Shown: positions 9,067-17,496, counted from the stretch's first letter. The stretch: DNA of 64,000 nt from CAIUSP01 sp964594365 (GCA_964594365.1 CAZQMB010000005.1:22969-86968); one strand, 5' to 3'. Notes: generated from the sequence alone by a model not told the origin. A program made the numbers and translations.

Positions 9067-9357
9067 CTAGACGCCAGCCCGGTCCGGCCGGGAAGCCTTC
9101 CATGCGAGATGCTCGAGAATCCGCTTGGAATCGCTGATTACCTCCCCCTCCAGGACGAGCACCGGAACCCTGTTCTGCCCGCTCAATTCGACGATCTCCG
9201 GGCGTGAACCGCGAGTCCAGGCAACACGGCGCTGCTCGAAGGAGATCCCCGACTTGCGCAACCTGCGTGCGACCGTCCCACACGGACAGAGGTAATCGCC
9301 AGGCACCCGGCATCTGTAGAGCACCGCCGCCGAGGACTTGTGAACCGGATCATCCAC
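9067..9357 (-). CDS. Glutaredoxin-like / glutathione S-transferase N-terminal domain protein
   Basis: Small thioredoxin-fold protein, 96 residues from the chosen start. YLCPCGTVARRLRKSGI provides a CPC active-site-like motif at the start of helix 1. NRVPVLVLEGEVISDSKRI has the cis-proline and the serine/aspartate pair that hold the gamma-glutamyl part of glutathione in GST and glutaredoxin folds. It lacks a GST C-terminal helical domain. The frame runs open upstream to 9465, but TACGAT at 9364-9369 sits 6 nt before the GTG at 9357, so I place the start there. The exact substrate is unknown. It precedes erpA and is divergent from degV. Confidence 0.75.
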   Translation of the reverse strand: MDDPVHKSSAAVLYRCRVPGDYLCPCGTVARRLRKSGISFEQRRVAWTRGSRPEIVELSGQNRVPVLVLEGEVISDSKRILEHLAWKASRPDRAGV

Positions 9358-9363
9358 GTGGCG

Positions 9364-9369
9364 ATCGTA
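9364..9369 (-). promoter_or_regulatory. -10 element (TACGAT) for the glutaredoxin-like gene
   Basis: Reading the minus strand, TACGAT is followed by 6 nt and then the GTG at 9357, a leaderless arrangement. TAGAAC at 9412-9417, 7 nt before the degV GTG, is the likely opposite promoter. Confidence 0.55.
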
Positions 9370-9424
9370 GGCGACGGAGGGGGTCAGCGCCACTTCGATC
9401 CGAAACCCTGATAGAACACATCGG

Positions 9425-10318
9425 GTGAGCGGAGGAGAGCAGCGCACGGTGCTGGTCGCCGACACGACCGGCTACCTGCCCAGCGAGACCGTCGATCATC
9501 TCGGAATCGAGTTGGTCAGCCTCTACGTGACTCTCGACGGCGTCACCGAGAAGGAGACCGAGATGGGCGACTTCTCGGACTTCTACGCGCGCCTCAGGGC
9601 GAGCGAGGGCATGCCCACCACCTCGCAGCCCTCCGTAGGCGACTTCATCGATGTCTACGAGCCGATCCTCGCCGAGGGGAAGGAGATCCTTTCGGTGCAC
9701 ATATCGGCAGGCCTCTCCGGCACCCATGAGACCGCGATACAGGCGAAGGAGCAGCTGACGGCCGAGGGCAAAGGGGGCGAGAGGATCGAGGTGTTCGACT
9801 CCCGCAGCGCTGCTGGCGGAACAGGGATGGTGCAGTTGGCGGGAGCGGTGGCGGCACGTCAGGGCCAGAGTGCGGCGGAGGCACTTGCCACGGTAACGGC
9901 AGCGCGCGAGGAGCTGAAGATCTGGTTCGCCCCCGACACCCTCGAGTACCTGCGGCGCGGCGGAAGGATTGGAGGAGCCCAGGCCCTGATCGGTTCCGCG
10001 CTGCAGATCAAGCCGATCCTGACCTTCGAGGAGGAAGTAACACCCGGGGAGAAGGTCCGAACCTCGAAGAAGGTGGTCGAGCGGATGAAGGCCCTATCCG
10101 AGGAGCGTCACGCTGCGGGCGCCGACGGCTGGGTGATCCAGCACATCGACGATGCCGAGCGGGCAGACGCATTGGCCGAAGCCTGCCGCGAGATCTACGG
10201 ATGTGAGCCGGTGATGATCTCCCAGATCGGACCGGTCGTGGGTGCACACGGTGGACCCGGGCTGCTCGGTACCGGGAGCATCCCCACGAAGTACGTCCCC
10301 GCGGACGTTATTCGCTGA
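9425..10318 (+). CDS. DegV family fatty-acid-binding protein
   Basis: DegV/FakB-type protein of 297 residues; relatives bind a fatty acid and present it to a fatty-acid kinase. The N-terminal VLVADTTGYLP corresponds to the conserved DS/DT-x-DLP-type block. SVHISAGLSGTHETA is the central fatty-acid carboxylate site. The later LEYLRRGGRIGGAQALIGSALQIKP segment is a strong family signature. No kinase partner (FakA) is in this window, so the role in exogenous fatty-acid use is inferred. The GTG start has TAGAAC 7 nt upstream. Confidence 0.93.
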   Translation: MSGGEQRTVLVADTTGYLPSETVDHLGIELVSLYVTLDGVTEKETEMGDFSDFYARLRASEGMPTTSQPSVGDFIDVYEPILAEGKEILSVHISAGLSGTHETAIQAKEQLTAEGKGGERIEVFDSRSAAGGTGMVQLAGAVAARQGQSAAEALATVTAAREELKIWFAPDTLEYLRRGGRIGGAQALIGSALQIKPILTFEEEVTPGEKVRTSKKVVERMKALSEERHAAGADGWVIQHIDDAERADALAEACREIYGCEPVMISQIGPVVGAHGGPGLLGTGSIPTKYVPADVIR

Positions 10319-10337
10319 TCCGCTCTGCCTGAGGCCT

Positions 10338-10595
10338 CTAGCTGCGTCGGCCGAGTGCGATCGCAACCCCGGCGATCGCACCAATCGCGAGAGCGCCGAC
10401 AGCCAACTCACCCTTGTGCTTCGAGGCCTGCAGCTTCAGGTCCGTAGCCTCGGCCCAGCGCTGCCTCAACGCGCCTACCGAATCCGAGAGCTCCGAACGC
10501 TGGATCACGATGTCGTCGCGGATCTGATCCGCATTCCGTGCCCCCGGCGCCGGCATGGGCTTTCTGACCCGCGGATTGATACTCCCCTCGCTCAC
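10338..10595 (-). CDS. DUF3618 family small membrane-anchored protein
   Basis: An 85-residue protein with a charged N-terminal helix (DQIRDDIVIQRSELSDSVGALRQRW, here read as separate short heptads) characteristic of DUF3618, then one hydrophobic segment near residues 63-80 (ALAIGAIAGVAIALG) ending in GRRS. Function is not known; such proteins usually occur beside holin-superfamily and DUF4235 genes in actinobacteria, as here. Its GTG start overlaps the stop of the upstream gene (GTGA), so translation is coupled. It is probably an envelope-associated structural protein. Confidence 0.8.
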   Translation of the reverse strand: MSEGSINPRVRKPMPAPGARNADQIRDDIVIQRSELSDSVGALRQRWAEATDLKLQASKHKGELAVGALAIGAIAGVAIALGRRS

Positions 10596-11167
10596 GACTT
10601 GGCCTCACCGCTGGTGGATCTCGACCCCTCGAAATCGGACTTGATCTCCCTGGCCTGCTCGATCGCCATCTCGGGGAGCGGCGGTGCGGAGGTCTGGAAG
10701 GACCGCCGCGCGAACAGGCCAGCGCCCACTGCGACCAGGATGAAGATGAATCCCTCGATCAGGAACCCGGCCCAGAAGGAGCTGCCGAAGAACGCGCTGT
10801 TCAGGCCCCAAGCGACCGCGTGCATCAGGAGGATCAGCGCGAGGACAGCGAATATCCCGGCCGCCACTCCGACCACCGAGCCGCGAACCAGTCGGTTGAA
10901 CTTCTCGGAGACCTCCGTCTTGGCGAGTTCGATCTCCTCCCTGAACAGGACCGTCGCCCGATCGGTCACCTCGAATGCGAGCTCGCCGATCGTCATGTCC
11001 TCCAGACCCCTCGCACCAGCGGCACCGGAACCGGTTCGGGATCCGGACCCCGGAGACGCGGAACTCGACGCTGGGCCCGAGGGAGGACCCTGACTACCCG
11101 CTCCCTGGGTTCCGGTCCCAGTCGAGGGTGTCTCCGGCGACTTGGGCTGTTCCCCTGGCTGATTCAC
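10592..11167 (-). CDS. Actinobacterial holin-superfamily (phage holin III-like) membrane protein
   Basis: A 191-residue inner-membrane protein. The first 50 residues are Gly/Ser/Pro-rich and probably disordered. They are followed by an amphipathic helix (TDRATVLFREEIELAKTEV) and two membrane segments, around residues 95-118 and 128-150, with a short loop. This layout matches Pfam Phage_holin_3_6, which despite its name is common on actinobacterial chromosomes and not tied to prophages. The GTG start overlaps the upstream stop, and its own stop overlaps the downstream start, so the three genes form a tightly coupled operon. The real role is unknown. Confidence 0.82.
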   Translation of the reverse strand: MNQPGEQPKSPETPSTGTGTQGAGSQGPPSGPASSSASPGSGSRTGSGAAGARGLEDMTIGELAFEVTDRATVLFREEIELAKTEVSEKFNRLVRGSVVGVAAGIFAVLALILLMHAVAWGLNSAFFGSSFWAGFLIEGFIFILVAVGAGLFARRSFQTSAPPLPEMAIEQAREIKSDFEGSRSTSGEAKS

Positions 11168-11286
11168 TCGGGCGGCTCCTCATTGAAGGCGCGCTTCCAG
11201 ATCGCTGCGGATGCCCTCCGAGCCAACAGTGCAGCGAGAGCGCTGGTGGTCACCGTGAGACCGGTCCAGACGAGTCGTCTGACCAT
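11164..11286 (-). CDS. DUF4235-like single-pass membrane peptide
   Basis: A short protein of about 40 residues with one hydrophobic helix (VWTGLTVTTSALAALLA) followed by a basic stretch and WKRAFNEEPPE, the pattern seen at the N-terminus of DUF4235 proteins. The frame is open further upstream to 11358, but AGGAG lies 6 nt before the ATG at 11286, so I choose that start. It is the first gene of the DUF4235-holin-DUF3618 group. Function is unknown. It is shorter than typical DUF4235 members, so the family assignment is tentative. Confidence 0.6.
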   Translation of the reverse strand: MVRRLVWTGLTVTTSALAALLARRASAAIWKRAFNEEPPE

Positions 11287-11400
11287 CTCGTTCTCCTGCT
11301 CGGTGCCGGGCACGGGGCTCGAGACGCGTTCGCTTGTCGAACTCAGGGACACTCTCACTGAGTAAACCAGCCTGAGACCGAAAACGCGGGAGGGATCCTT

Positions 11401-12018
11401 CTAATCACCGACTGGCTCTGAGATCGGAGCCAGTCCACGGTAGATCGTGTCGACCACCAGTTCCTTGGCCCGGTCGAACTCCTCCTCGGTGGCCGGGACC
11501 AACTCGAAGATCCAACCAGACAGGAACTGCTCCACCGCGCCGAAGAAGAGCAGCGATGCATCGGTCGGCGAGACATCACTTCGCATCTCGCCCTTCCGCT
11601 GGGCCTGCTCGACGAACGAAGCGACCTGATCGTAGGCGCGGGTGATCTCAGGAAGGTGTATCCGGCCGAAGGAGTTTGCCGCCCGGGTCACCTCGACGAT
11701 CACGACCTTCATCACTTCCGGCTGGTAGCGATAGCTGTCGACGATGAACGCGGCGGCAGCCGAGAGCTTCTCGCGCGGGGTCTCGAGCGACTCGTCAGCC
11801 TCGGCCATCGCAGCGAGCAGGAGCGACCAACGGTCGCTGAAGAGTTCGTTCAGCATCTGCTCCTTCGAATCGAAGTAGTGGTAGACCAACCCGTGAGCGA
11901 CACCGGCTTCACCGGCGATATCCGAGACACGGGATGCGTGGAACCCCTTCTCGGCGAAGACCTTGGTCGCGGCCTCGAGGATCGATCGGCGCTTGTCGGC
12001 GGCCTTCTCGCTCGCCAT
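11401..12018 (-). CDS. TetR/AcrR family transcriptional regulator
   Basis: A 205-residue repressor-type protein. Residues 8-55 form the TetR helix-turn-helix: RSILEAATKVFAEKGF, then VSDIAGEAGVAHGLVYHYFDSKEQML, the canonical recognition-helix region. The C-terminal ligand domain is all-helical. I start at the ATG at 12018 because it lies 2 bases after the nitrilase stop and is preceded by a GGGGG-rich ribosome site; the longer frame would overlap the nitrilase gene. Its place after an acyl-CoA degradation cluster suggests an acyl-CoA-responsive (FadR/PaaR-like) regulator, but the ligand cannot be read from the sequence. Confidence 0.9.
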   Translation of the reverse strand: MASEKAADKRRSILEAATKVFAEKGFHASRVSDIAGEAGVAHGLVYHYFDSKEQMLNELFSDRWSLLLAAMAEADESLETPREKLSAAAAFIVDSYRYQPEVMKVVIVEVTRAANSFGRIHLPEITRAYDQVASFVEQAQRKGEMRSDVSPTDASLLFFGAVEQFLSGWIFELVPATEEEFDRAKELVVDTIYRGLAPISEPVGD

Positions 12019-12020
12019 CC

Positions 12021-12878
12021 CTACAGCGCCCCCTCTACCGCGGGGGTCATCTCGGTTAGACCAGGCCACGAGTAACTCTCGGGTCGGCGGGAGTCCATGG
12101 CAGGGATCTGGTCACGCACACTCGATAGCGAAGCGAGGTCACAATCGGCGACCGCCACCCCCACCCCATCCTGGACCCGAGTCAATACGGTCCCCCACGC
12201 GTCGCACAGGAGCGAGTTGCCGAAGCTGTCGTACTGGGGCTCGGCACGTCCGATCTGGTTGGCTGCAGCGATGAAGGTCTGGTTCTCGATCGCCCGGGCG
12301 CGGAGCAAGACCTCCCAGTGAGCGGCGCCGGTGTGCCTCGTGAAGGCAGAGGGAACGGCGATCAGGTTCGCCCCGCGGAGCGAGAGGATCCTGAACAATT
12401 CGGGAAAGCGCAGGTCGAAGCAGATCGTCATTCCGAGATCGAAGCCGGTCTCACCCAGCGGTACCTCCACGACTTCCTCTCCGGGCTCCTCCGTCGCGGA
12501 CTCGCGGTACTCGACCCCGTCGACCTCCACGTCGAAGAGGTGGATCTTGCGATAGACCGCGAGACTGTTTCCATCGGGACCGAAGAGAACCGAGGTGTTC
12601 GAGAGCTTCTCCCGGTCCGCACGGCGTTCCGCGAAGCTGCCGGCCAGCAGGAAGATCCCCTTCTCGGCAGCCCAGCTCGCGGCGGAAGACATCGCCGGAC
12701 CATCGAGCGGCTCGGCTCCGGCGAGGAGGGTCTCGGGCGAACCGAGCAAGGGCCACTTCTCGGGCAGCACAACTAGCTCGGCTCCTTCGCCTGCAGCTCT
12801 CGCCACCAGGCCCTCGGCGGCCTCGAGATTGAGATCTCGATCGCTGCCGGAGTTCATCTGCACCACTCCTACCCGCAC
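12021..12878 (-). CDS. Nitrilase-superfamily C-N hydrolase (Nit1/Nit2-like omega-amidase type)
   Basis: Hydrolyses a C-N amide-type bond in a small molecule. The catalytic triad is visible: Glu in VVLPEKWP, Lys in YRKIHLFD and Cys in MTICFDLRFPEL. The CFDLRFPEL block is typical of the Nit1/Nit2 branch, whose members act on deaminated glutathione or on alpha-keto acid amides. An upstream TTG at 12926 overlaps a TAGATT -10 element (12925-12930) and so cannot be transcribed. The GTG at 12878, preceded by GGAAGG 9 nt upstream, gives 285 residues and begins VRVGVVQMNS, the normal family start. The TetR gene follows 2 bases later. Confidence 0.88.
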   Translation of the reverse strand: MRVGVVQMNSGSDRDLNLEAAEGLVARAAGEGAELVVLPEKWPLLGSPETLLAGAEPLDGPAMSSAASWAAEKGIFLLAGSFAERRADREKLSNTSVLFGPDGNSLAVYRKIHLFDVEVDGVEYRESATEEPGEEVVEVPLGETGFDLGMTICFDLRFPELFRILSLRGANLIAVPSAFTRHTGAAHWEVLLRARAIENQTFIAAANQIGRAEPQYDSFGNSLLCDAWGTVLTRVQDGVGVAVADCDLASLSSVRDQIPAMDSRRPESYSWPGLTEMTPAVEGAL

Positions 12879-12924
12879 CCGCCCCAACCTTCCTTCGACT
12901 GGACTCGAAATTGACTGATGCGTC

Positions 12925-12930
12925 AATCTA
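12925..12930 (-). promoter_or_regulatory. -10 element (TAGATT) for the nitrilase-TetR pair
   Basis: Minus-strand TAGATT lies about 45 bases upstream of the GTG at 12878, predicting a leader of roughly 40 nt that contains the GGAAGG ribosome site. It lies in the 101-base gap after the CoA-transferase gene. Confidence 0.45.
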
Positions 12931-12979
12931 GCGCCGTTCGAAGCGTGCGGTTGGCAGCCGACGACCGGAACGCGTCTCC

Positions 12980-14236
12980 TCAGGCGAGGAAGGAGCCCGA
13001 CTGCTCGGCGTCGGGGTCGTTCAATCCGGCAGCCGATCCGCTGGCGATCAGCTGCTCGATCTCTTCCACGGGGAAGCCCGCCTCGGCGAGAACCTCGGCC
13101 GTGTGCTCGCCGAGCGCCGGGGCAGCCGCCGGCGGGCCGGCGGGCGTGCGAGAGAACGGAACCGGAAAGGCGAGCTGACGGACCTTCCCGAGTTCGGGCT
13201 GATCGAGCTCGACCACCATTTCCCGTTCGATCGCCTGCTGAGAGTCCAGCGCCTCACCCAGATCGAGTACCGGCTCGATGCAGCAATCGTATTCGTCGTT
13301 GAACTCCCGCCACTCATCGCGGGTCCGCGAGGCGAACACCTCGGAGATCTCGCGCCACGCGTCGGATCCTGGGGCCTCGAATTGCTTCTCGATCAAGTCC
13401 TGACGATCCACCCCGCCACACCAGGACGCCCAGAACTTCGGCTCGAGGGCTCCGCAGGTAACCCAGCCGTCGGAGGCGCGGTACGGCATGTAACAGACGA
13501 AGGCACCTGCGAGTTCCAGTCGGCCGCGCTCGGGAGCAACCCCTTCGGCGAAGTACTTGGCGGCAACCATGACGAGCCAACTGGCCGCCCCGTCGGTCAT
13601 CGACACATCCACCATCTGCCCCTCGCCCGAGTTGCGCGACTCGTGGACCGCAGCGAGGATCACGAAGGCCGCGGCCATCGCTCCACCGCCGAGATCGGCG
13701 ATCTGAACCGCAGGCTGGATCGGAGGGCCGTCGACCTCGCCGTTCAGGCCGAGGACCCCGTTCAGGCCGAGATAGTTCATGTCGTGTCCGGCCCGGTCAC
13801 GATTGGGTCCGCTTTGGCCGTAGCCGGTGATCGGGCAGTAGACGAGCCTCGGGTTTGCCTCTCGCAGTGCCTCGTATCCGATGCCCAAACGGTCCATCAC
13901 GCCTGGACGGAACGACTCCACCAGCACATCGGCATCTCTGACGAGCCGGAGCAGAGCTTCACGACCGGCGTCGGACTTGAGATCGAGCCTGATCGAGCGC
14001 TTGTTCCGGTTCAGCGCGAGGAAGTAGGCAGATCTGGTGCCGAGTCGCTGGAGGTCGTCGTCGCCGTAGTAGGGAGGGGCCCAGCGCACGTAGTCACCGG
14101 CCCCCGTGTCCTCGACCTTGATCACATCGGCGCCGAGATCGGCGAGCATCAGCGTGCAGAAGCCACCGGGAAGCAATCGGCTCAGATCGAGCACACGCAG
14201 ATCCGAGAGGGGCCCGCTGTCGCTCTTGCCAGCCAC
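12980..14236 (-). CDS. CaiB/BaiF family III CoA transferase or alpha-methylacyl-CoA racemase
   Basis: Either epimerises 2-methylacyl-CoA or moves CoA between acids. The 418-residue protein has the family III fold. RVLDLSRLLPGGFCTLMLADLGADVIKVE is the classic CoA-binding opening. RAGHDMNYLGLNGVLG contains the histidine, and IADLGGGAMAA the aspartate, that are the catalytic pair in mycobacterial Mcr. The HDMNYL pattern favours racemase over transferase. It would let branched (2R)-methylacyl-CoA enter beta-oxidation by the nearby acyl-CoA dehydrogenases. The GTG start lies 4 bases after the BKACE stop, so it is fourth in the operon. Confidence 0.88.
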   Translation of the reverse strand: MAGKSDSGPLSDLRVLDLSRLLPGGFCTLMLADLGADVIKVEDTGAGDYVRWAPPYYGDDDLQRLGTRSAYFLALNRNKRSIRLDLKSDAGREALLRLVRDADVLVESFRPGVMDRLGIGYEALREANPRLVYCPITGYGQSGPNRDRAGHDMNYLGLNGVLGLNGEVDGPPIQPAVQIADLGGGAMAAAFVILAAVHESRNSGEGQMVDVSMTDGAASWLVMVAAKYFAEGVAPERGRLELAGAFVCYMPYRASDGWVTCGALEPKFWASWCGGVDRQDLIEKQFEAPGSDAWREISEVFASRTRDEWREFNDEYDCCIEPVLDLGEALDSQQAIEREMVVELDQPELGKVRQLAFPVPFSRTPAGPPAAAPALGEHTAEVLAEAGFPVEEIEQLIASGSAAGLNDPDAEQSGSFLA

Positions 14237-14240
14237 GGGA

Positions 14241-15134
14241 TCAGGCTCCGGCGGTATCGCGAGCCGGCAGACCCAACATCTCTCGGGCCTCCGTCACGGT
14301 GGCCGCGCGGCGGCCGATGTCCTCGGCCATCTCTCGCGCCTTGGCGATCAAGTCACCGTTCGAGGTGGCCATCTCTCCGTCGGGGAGGTAGAGGTTGTCC
14401 TCCAGCCCGGCCCTGACGTTCCCGCCCAGAGTGAGGGCCGCGCCGATCAGCTTCCACTGATCGCGGGAGACCCCGATCAGCTGCCAGTTGTTGGGCCCCT
14501 CCGCCCCACCGGGTACCTGCTCGGACATGAAGGCGACGTTCCTCGGAGTCGGCCGGATGCCGCCGGTGACCCCCATCACGAGCGAGATCTGCAGCGGGGG
14601 CTCGAGCAGTCCCATGTCGAGCAGCGGGTCTAGGTTCGCGACGTGGCCGGCGTCGAAGCACTCGTGCTCGGGCTGGATGCCCGCCCCCTGCATCGCCTCG
14701 ATCAGTTCGATGATCTCGTCGAAGCTGTTCTCGAACACCGCCTTGAACACGAATCCCTTCCTCCTGCGCGAGTACTTGGCGTAGTTCATCGAGCTCATGT
14801 TGAGGGCAGCCACATCGGGCTTGAGCTCCTCCAGGTATGCGATCCGCTTCTCCAGTGGGATTCCGATCGCCCCGGTCGAGTAGTTGATGATCACGTCGTC
14901 GACCTCGGACTTGATCGCCTCGGTGATCGCCCTGAAGTCCTCGATCTCGTAGGAAGGCGTTCCCTCCGGAGTTCGAGCGTGGATGTGGATCTGCGAAGCG
15001 CCTTCGTCGACCGCCCTCCTGGCCTCCGCCGCGTACTCCTCTGGCGTGTAGGGGATCGCCGGGCACTGATCCCGGTTGGCGATCGCGCCCGAGATCGAGC
15101 AGCTGATGATCACCGGGTCTTCGAACCTGCTCAT
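14241..15134 (-). CDS. BKACE family enzyme (DUF849), beta-keto acid cleavage
   Basis: BKACE enzymes condense a beta-keto acid with acetyl-CoA and split the adduct into acetoacetate and a new acyl-CoA; the founder is 3-keto-5-aminohexanoate cleavage enzyme. The 297-residue TIM barrel shows IIISCSISGAI at strand 1, QIHIHAR with the two zinc-ligand histidines near residue 50, and ECFDAGH near residue 160. SLVMGVTGG is the expected phosphate-loop-like segment. The start is the ATG that overlaps the carboxylase stop (ATGA). The substrate cannot be inferred; its operon partners are a carboxylase, a crotonase and a racemase rather than lysine-fermentation genes. Confidence 0.88.
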   Translation of the reverse strand: MSRFEDPVIISCSISGAIANRDQCPAIPYTPEEYAAEARRAVDEGASQIHIHARTPEGTPSYEIEDFRAITEAIKSEVDDVIINYSTGAIGIPLEKRIAYLEELKPDVAALNMSSMNYAKYSRRRKGFVFKAVFENSFDEIIELIEAMQGAGIQPEHECFDAGHVANLDPLLDMGLLEPPLQISLVMGVTGGIRPTPRNVAFMSEQVPGGAEGPNNWQLIGVSRDQWKLIGAALTLGGNVRAGLEDNLYLPDGEMATSNGDLIAKAREMAEDIGRRAATVTEAREMLGLPARDTAGA

Positions 15135-16711
15135 ACGGGCATCACACCGTGTCGCTTCCATGGACGCGCAACCCGCTTGTCCTTTGCCATCTCGAGCGCC
15201 TTGATCACCGTCGGGCGGGTCTCGCGCGGATCGATGATGTCGTCGATCATCGCATTGCCTGCCGGGATGTAGGGATCGATGATCTTCTGGACGTTCTCCA
15301 GCATCTCCGCCCGGGTCTTCTCGGGATCATCGGATGCCTCGATCGCGGAACGACCGATGATGTTGACCGCCCCCTCGGCACCCATGACCGAGATCTCGGC
15401 GGTCGGCCAGGCCACGATCATGTCCGGCTCGTAGGCCTTGCCGTTCATCACGTAGTAGCCGGCGCCGTAGGCCTTGCGGACGATCACGGTCACCTTCGGC
15501 ACCGTGGCCCGAGAGACCGCGTAGAGCATCTTGGCTCCGTGGCGGATGATGCCCGCGTGCTCGACCTTCGAGCCGACCATGAATCCGGGGACATCCTGGA
15601 GGAAGAGCAGCGGGATACCGAAGGCGTCGCACAGGTTGACGAAGCGCGCCGCTTTGTCTGCGGAGTCGTTTTCGAGGATGCCGCCCAGGTGTTTGGGCTG
15701 GCTGGCGACTATCCCGCAGGGCATACCGCCGAACCGGGCGAGGCAGGTGATGATGGTGCGGGCGAACTTCGGCTTCAGATCGAAGTACTCGCCGTCGTCG
15801 ACGATCTCCTCGATCAGTTCGTACATGTCGTAGGGGTGGCGCGACGACTCGGGGACGATCTCCAGGAGCTTCTCCGAGGCCCGGTCGACCGGATCCGAGC
15901 ACTCGGCAACCGGCGGAGACTGCTCGCAGTTGGACGGGAAATACGAGAGGTACCTCTTGATCGCCTCGATGCACTCGGCGTCGTCGGCTACCTCGAGGTC
16001 GCCGACCCCGGACTTGCGGCAGTGGACCTTGGCGCCTCCGAGATCCTCCATCGAGATCTCCTCGCCGGTCACCGCCTGTGTCAGATGCGGACCGGCGAGC
16101 GCCATCGCTCCCTGACCCGAGACCATCGGGACGAAGTCCGACAGCGCGGGAATGTAGGCGGTGCCGGCGGCACAGGGCCCCATCATCGCGGCGACCATCG
16201 GGACCACTCCGGACAGCACGACCTCCTCCTGGAAGAGGTGACCCGAGCCAGCGAAGAGTGACCCCGCCGCCTCCTGGATCCTCGCACCGGCCGAGTCGAG
16301 CAGCCAGATCAGCGGCATGCGCTGTTGAAGAGCCATCTCACGCATGCGGGTGACCTTGAGTTCACCGGTCATGCCCATCGAGCCGGCCATCACGGTGAAG
16401 TCGTAGGCGGCGATCGCGCAGTCGCGACCGTCGACCTTGCCCCAGCCTGTGATCACGCCGTCGGCCGGTGCCTCCTTGCCATCCATCGAGCGCTGCGAGA
16501 AGTGCGGGGTGCCGTGGATTCCGAGCTCGGTGAAGCTGCCTTCGTCGCAGAGCAGATCGAGACGCTCACGGGCGGTCAGCTTGCCGCGCTCGTGCTGGAC
16601 CGCGATCTTCTCCTCGCCACCTCCGAGGCGCGCTTTCTCGCGGCGCTGCTCGAGATCGTCGACCAGCTCGCGCATCTTCTTCCCGGGCTCGTTCTTCTCC
16701 TGATCGCTCAT
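15131..16711 (-). CDS. Acyl-CoA carboxylase carboxyltransferase (beta) subunit
   Basis: Transfers carboxyl from carboxybiotin to an acyl-CoA (propionyl-, methylcrotonyl- or geranyl-CoA type). The 526 residues have two crotonase-like carboxyltransferase halves. KLTARERLDLLCDEGSF opens the first; LLDSAGARIQE and the MAGPCAAG-like oxyanion glycines follow. The second half has FLQDVPGFMVG and KAYGAGYYVM. The ending RPWKRHG matches the family. No biotin carboxylase alpha subunit is in the window; an orphan biotin carrier lies 12.7 kb away at 29372. The ATG at 16711 overlaps the crotonase stop (ATGA), fixing the start. Confidence 0.94.
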   Translation of the reverse strand: MSDQEKNEPGKKMRELVDDLEQRREKARLGGGEEKIAVQHERGKLTARERLDLLCDEGSFTELGIHGTPHFSQRSMDGKEAPADGVITGWGKVDGRDCAIAAYDFTVMAGSMGMTGELKVTRMREMALQQRMPLIWLLDSAGARIQEAAGSLFAGSGHLFQEEVVLSGVVPMVAAMMGPCAAGTAYIPALSDFVPMVSGQGAMALAGPHLTQAVTGEEISMEDLGGAKVHCRKSGVGDLEVADDAECIEAIKRYLSYFPSNCEQSPPVAECSDPVDRASEKLLEIVPESSRHPYDMYELIEEIVDDGEYFDLKPKFARTIITCLARFGGMPCGIVASQPKHLGGILENDSADKAARFVNLCDAFGIPLLFLQDVPGFMVGSKVEHAGIIRHGAKMLYAVSRATVPKVTVIVRKAYGAGYYVMNGKAYEPDMIVAWPTAEISVMGAEGAVNIIGRSAIEASDDPEKTRAEMLENVQKIIDPYIPAGNAMIDDIIDPRETRPTVIKALEMAKDKRVARPWKRHGVMPV

Positions 16712-17487
16712 CGTCCCTTCCATTCCGGGTCGCGCTTCTCGAAGAAAGCGGATACCCCCTCGCGGATGTCTTCGGTCGAGAAGGTGAGTGACAGCTGAGA
16801 GCGCAGCATCTCGAGCGCGTCCTCGAAAGCCATGTCCTGCTGTCTGTACATCGCGTCGTGGCCGAGCCGCATCAGGACGGGGCTCTTGGATGCGAGGCGC
16901 GTTGCCCAGTCGGCGACGGCATCGTCGAACTCGTTCACCGGGACCACCTTGTTGGCCAGGCCGCAGGCGACCGCATCCTCGGCCGAGATCTGCTCACCGA
17001 GGAGCATCATCTCGTTGACCTTCTTACGCGGGACGTTGCGGTAGATCAGGGCCATGATCATGTAGGGGAAGGCACCGACGTTGATCTCCGGCGTGCCGAA
17101 CCGCGCTCCCTCACGGACGATCACCAGATCACAGGACAGCGCAAGCCCCATCCCTCCGGCGAGCACGTGGCCGTTTGCCGCACACAGCGAGGGCTTGCCG
17201 AGCTTCGGCATCAGCGAGAAGAACTCGAGGAAGAGATCCGAGGCGAAGTGCTTCTCCACCAGAGGAGTCTCGGCGGCGAACCCTCCGAGGTCAGCTCCTG
17301 CGCAGAAGACCTTGTCCCCGGCCCCGGTCAAGACCACTGCGCGAACATCGTCGTCGTCTCGAGCCTGCTTCATCGCATCGACCAGCGCGGCGAGCAGATC
17401 ACCGTTCAGGGCGTTGCGCTGATCGGGACGGTTCAAGGTGACGGTTGCGACCCCGTCGACGACCTCGTAAAGGAGCTCTTCAGGCAT
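16708..17487 (-). CDS. Crotonase-family protein (enoyl-CoA hydratase/isomerase), first gene of acyl-CoA operon
   Basis: Acts on an acyl-CoA thioester. The 259-residue crotonase fold shows CAGADLGGF (oxyanion hole) and ANGHVLAGGMGLALSCD. The position of hydratase Glu144 is glycine here (AGGMGL), while the second glutamate is kept in TPEINVG. Loss of the first glutamate with retention of the second is the pattern of delta3,delta2-enoyl-CoA isomerases, so simple hydration is less likely. It is first of four genes with 4-nt overlaps or tiny gaps. TAGCCT on the minus strand (17497-17502) lies 9 nt upstream of the ATG. Confidence 0.87.
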   Translation of the reverse strand: MPEELLYEVVDGVATVTLNRPDQRNALNGDLLAALVDAMKQARDDDDVRAVVLTGAGDKVFCAGADLGGFAAETPLVEKHFASDLFLEFFSLMPKLGKPSLCAANGHVLAGGMGLALSCDLVIVREGARFGTPEINVGAFPYMIMALIYRNVPRKKVNEMMLLGEQISAEDAVACGLANKVVPVNEFDDAVADWATRLASKSPVLMRLGHDAMYRQQDMAFEDALEMLRSQLSLTFSTEDIREGVSAFFEKRDPEWKGR

Positions 17488-17496
17488 GCGGTGAGG

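Noticed and set aside
10338..11286. Holin-superfamily gene as evidence of a prophage
   Set aside because: No endolysin, integrase or structural phage genes nearby; the DUF4235-holin-DUF3618 trio is a normal actinobacterial chromosomal group.
12879..12926. TTG start of the nitrilase gene at 12926
   Set aside because: The TTG lies inside the TAGATT -10 element and would not be in the transcript; the GTG at 12878 has a ribosome site.
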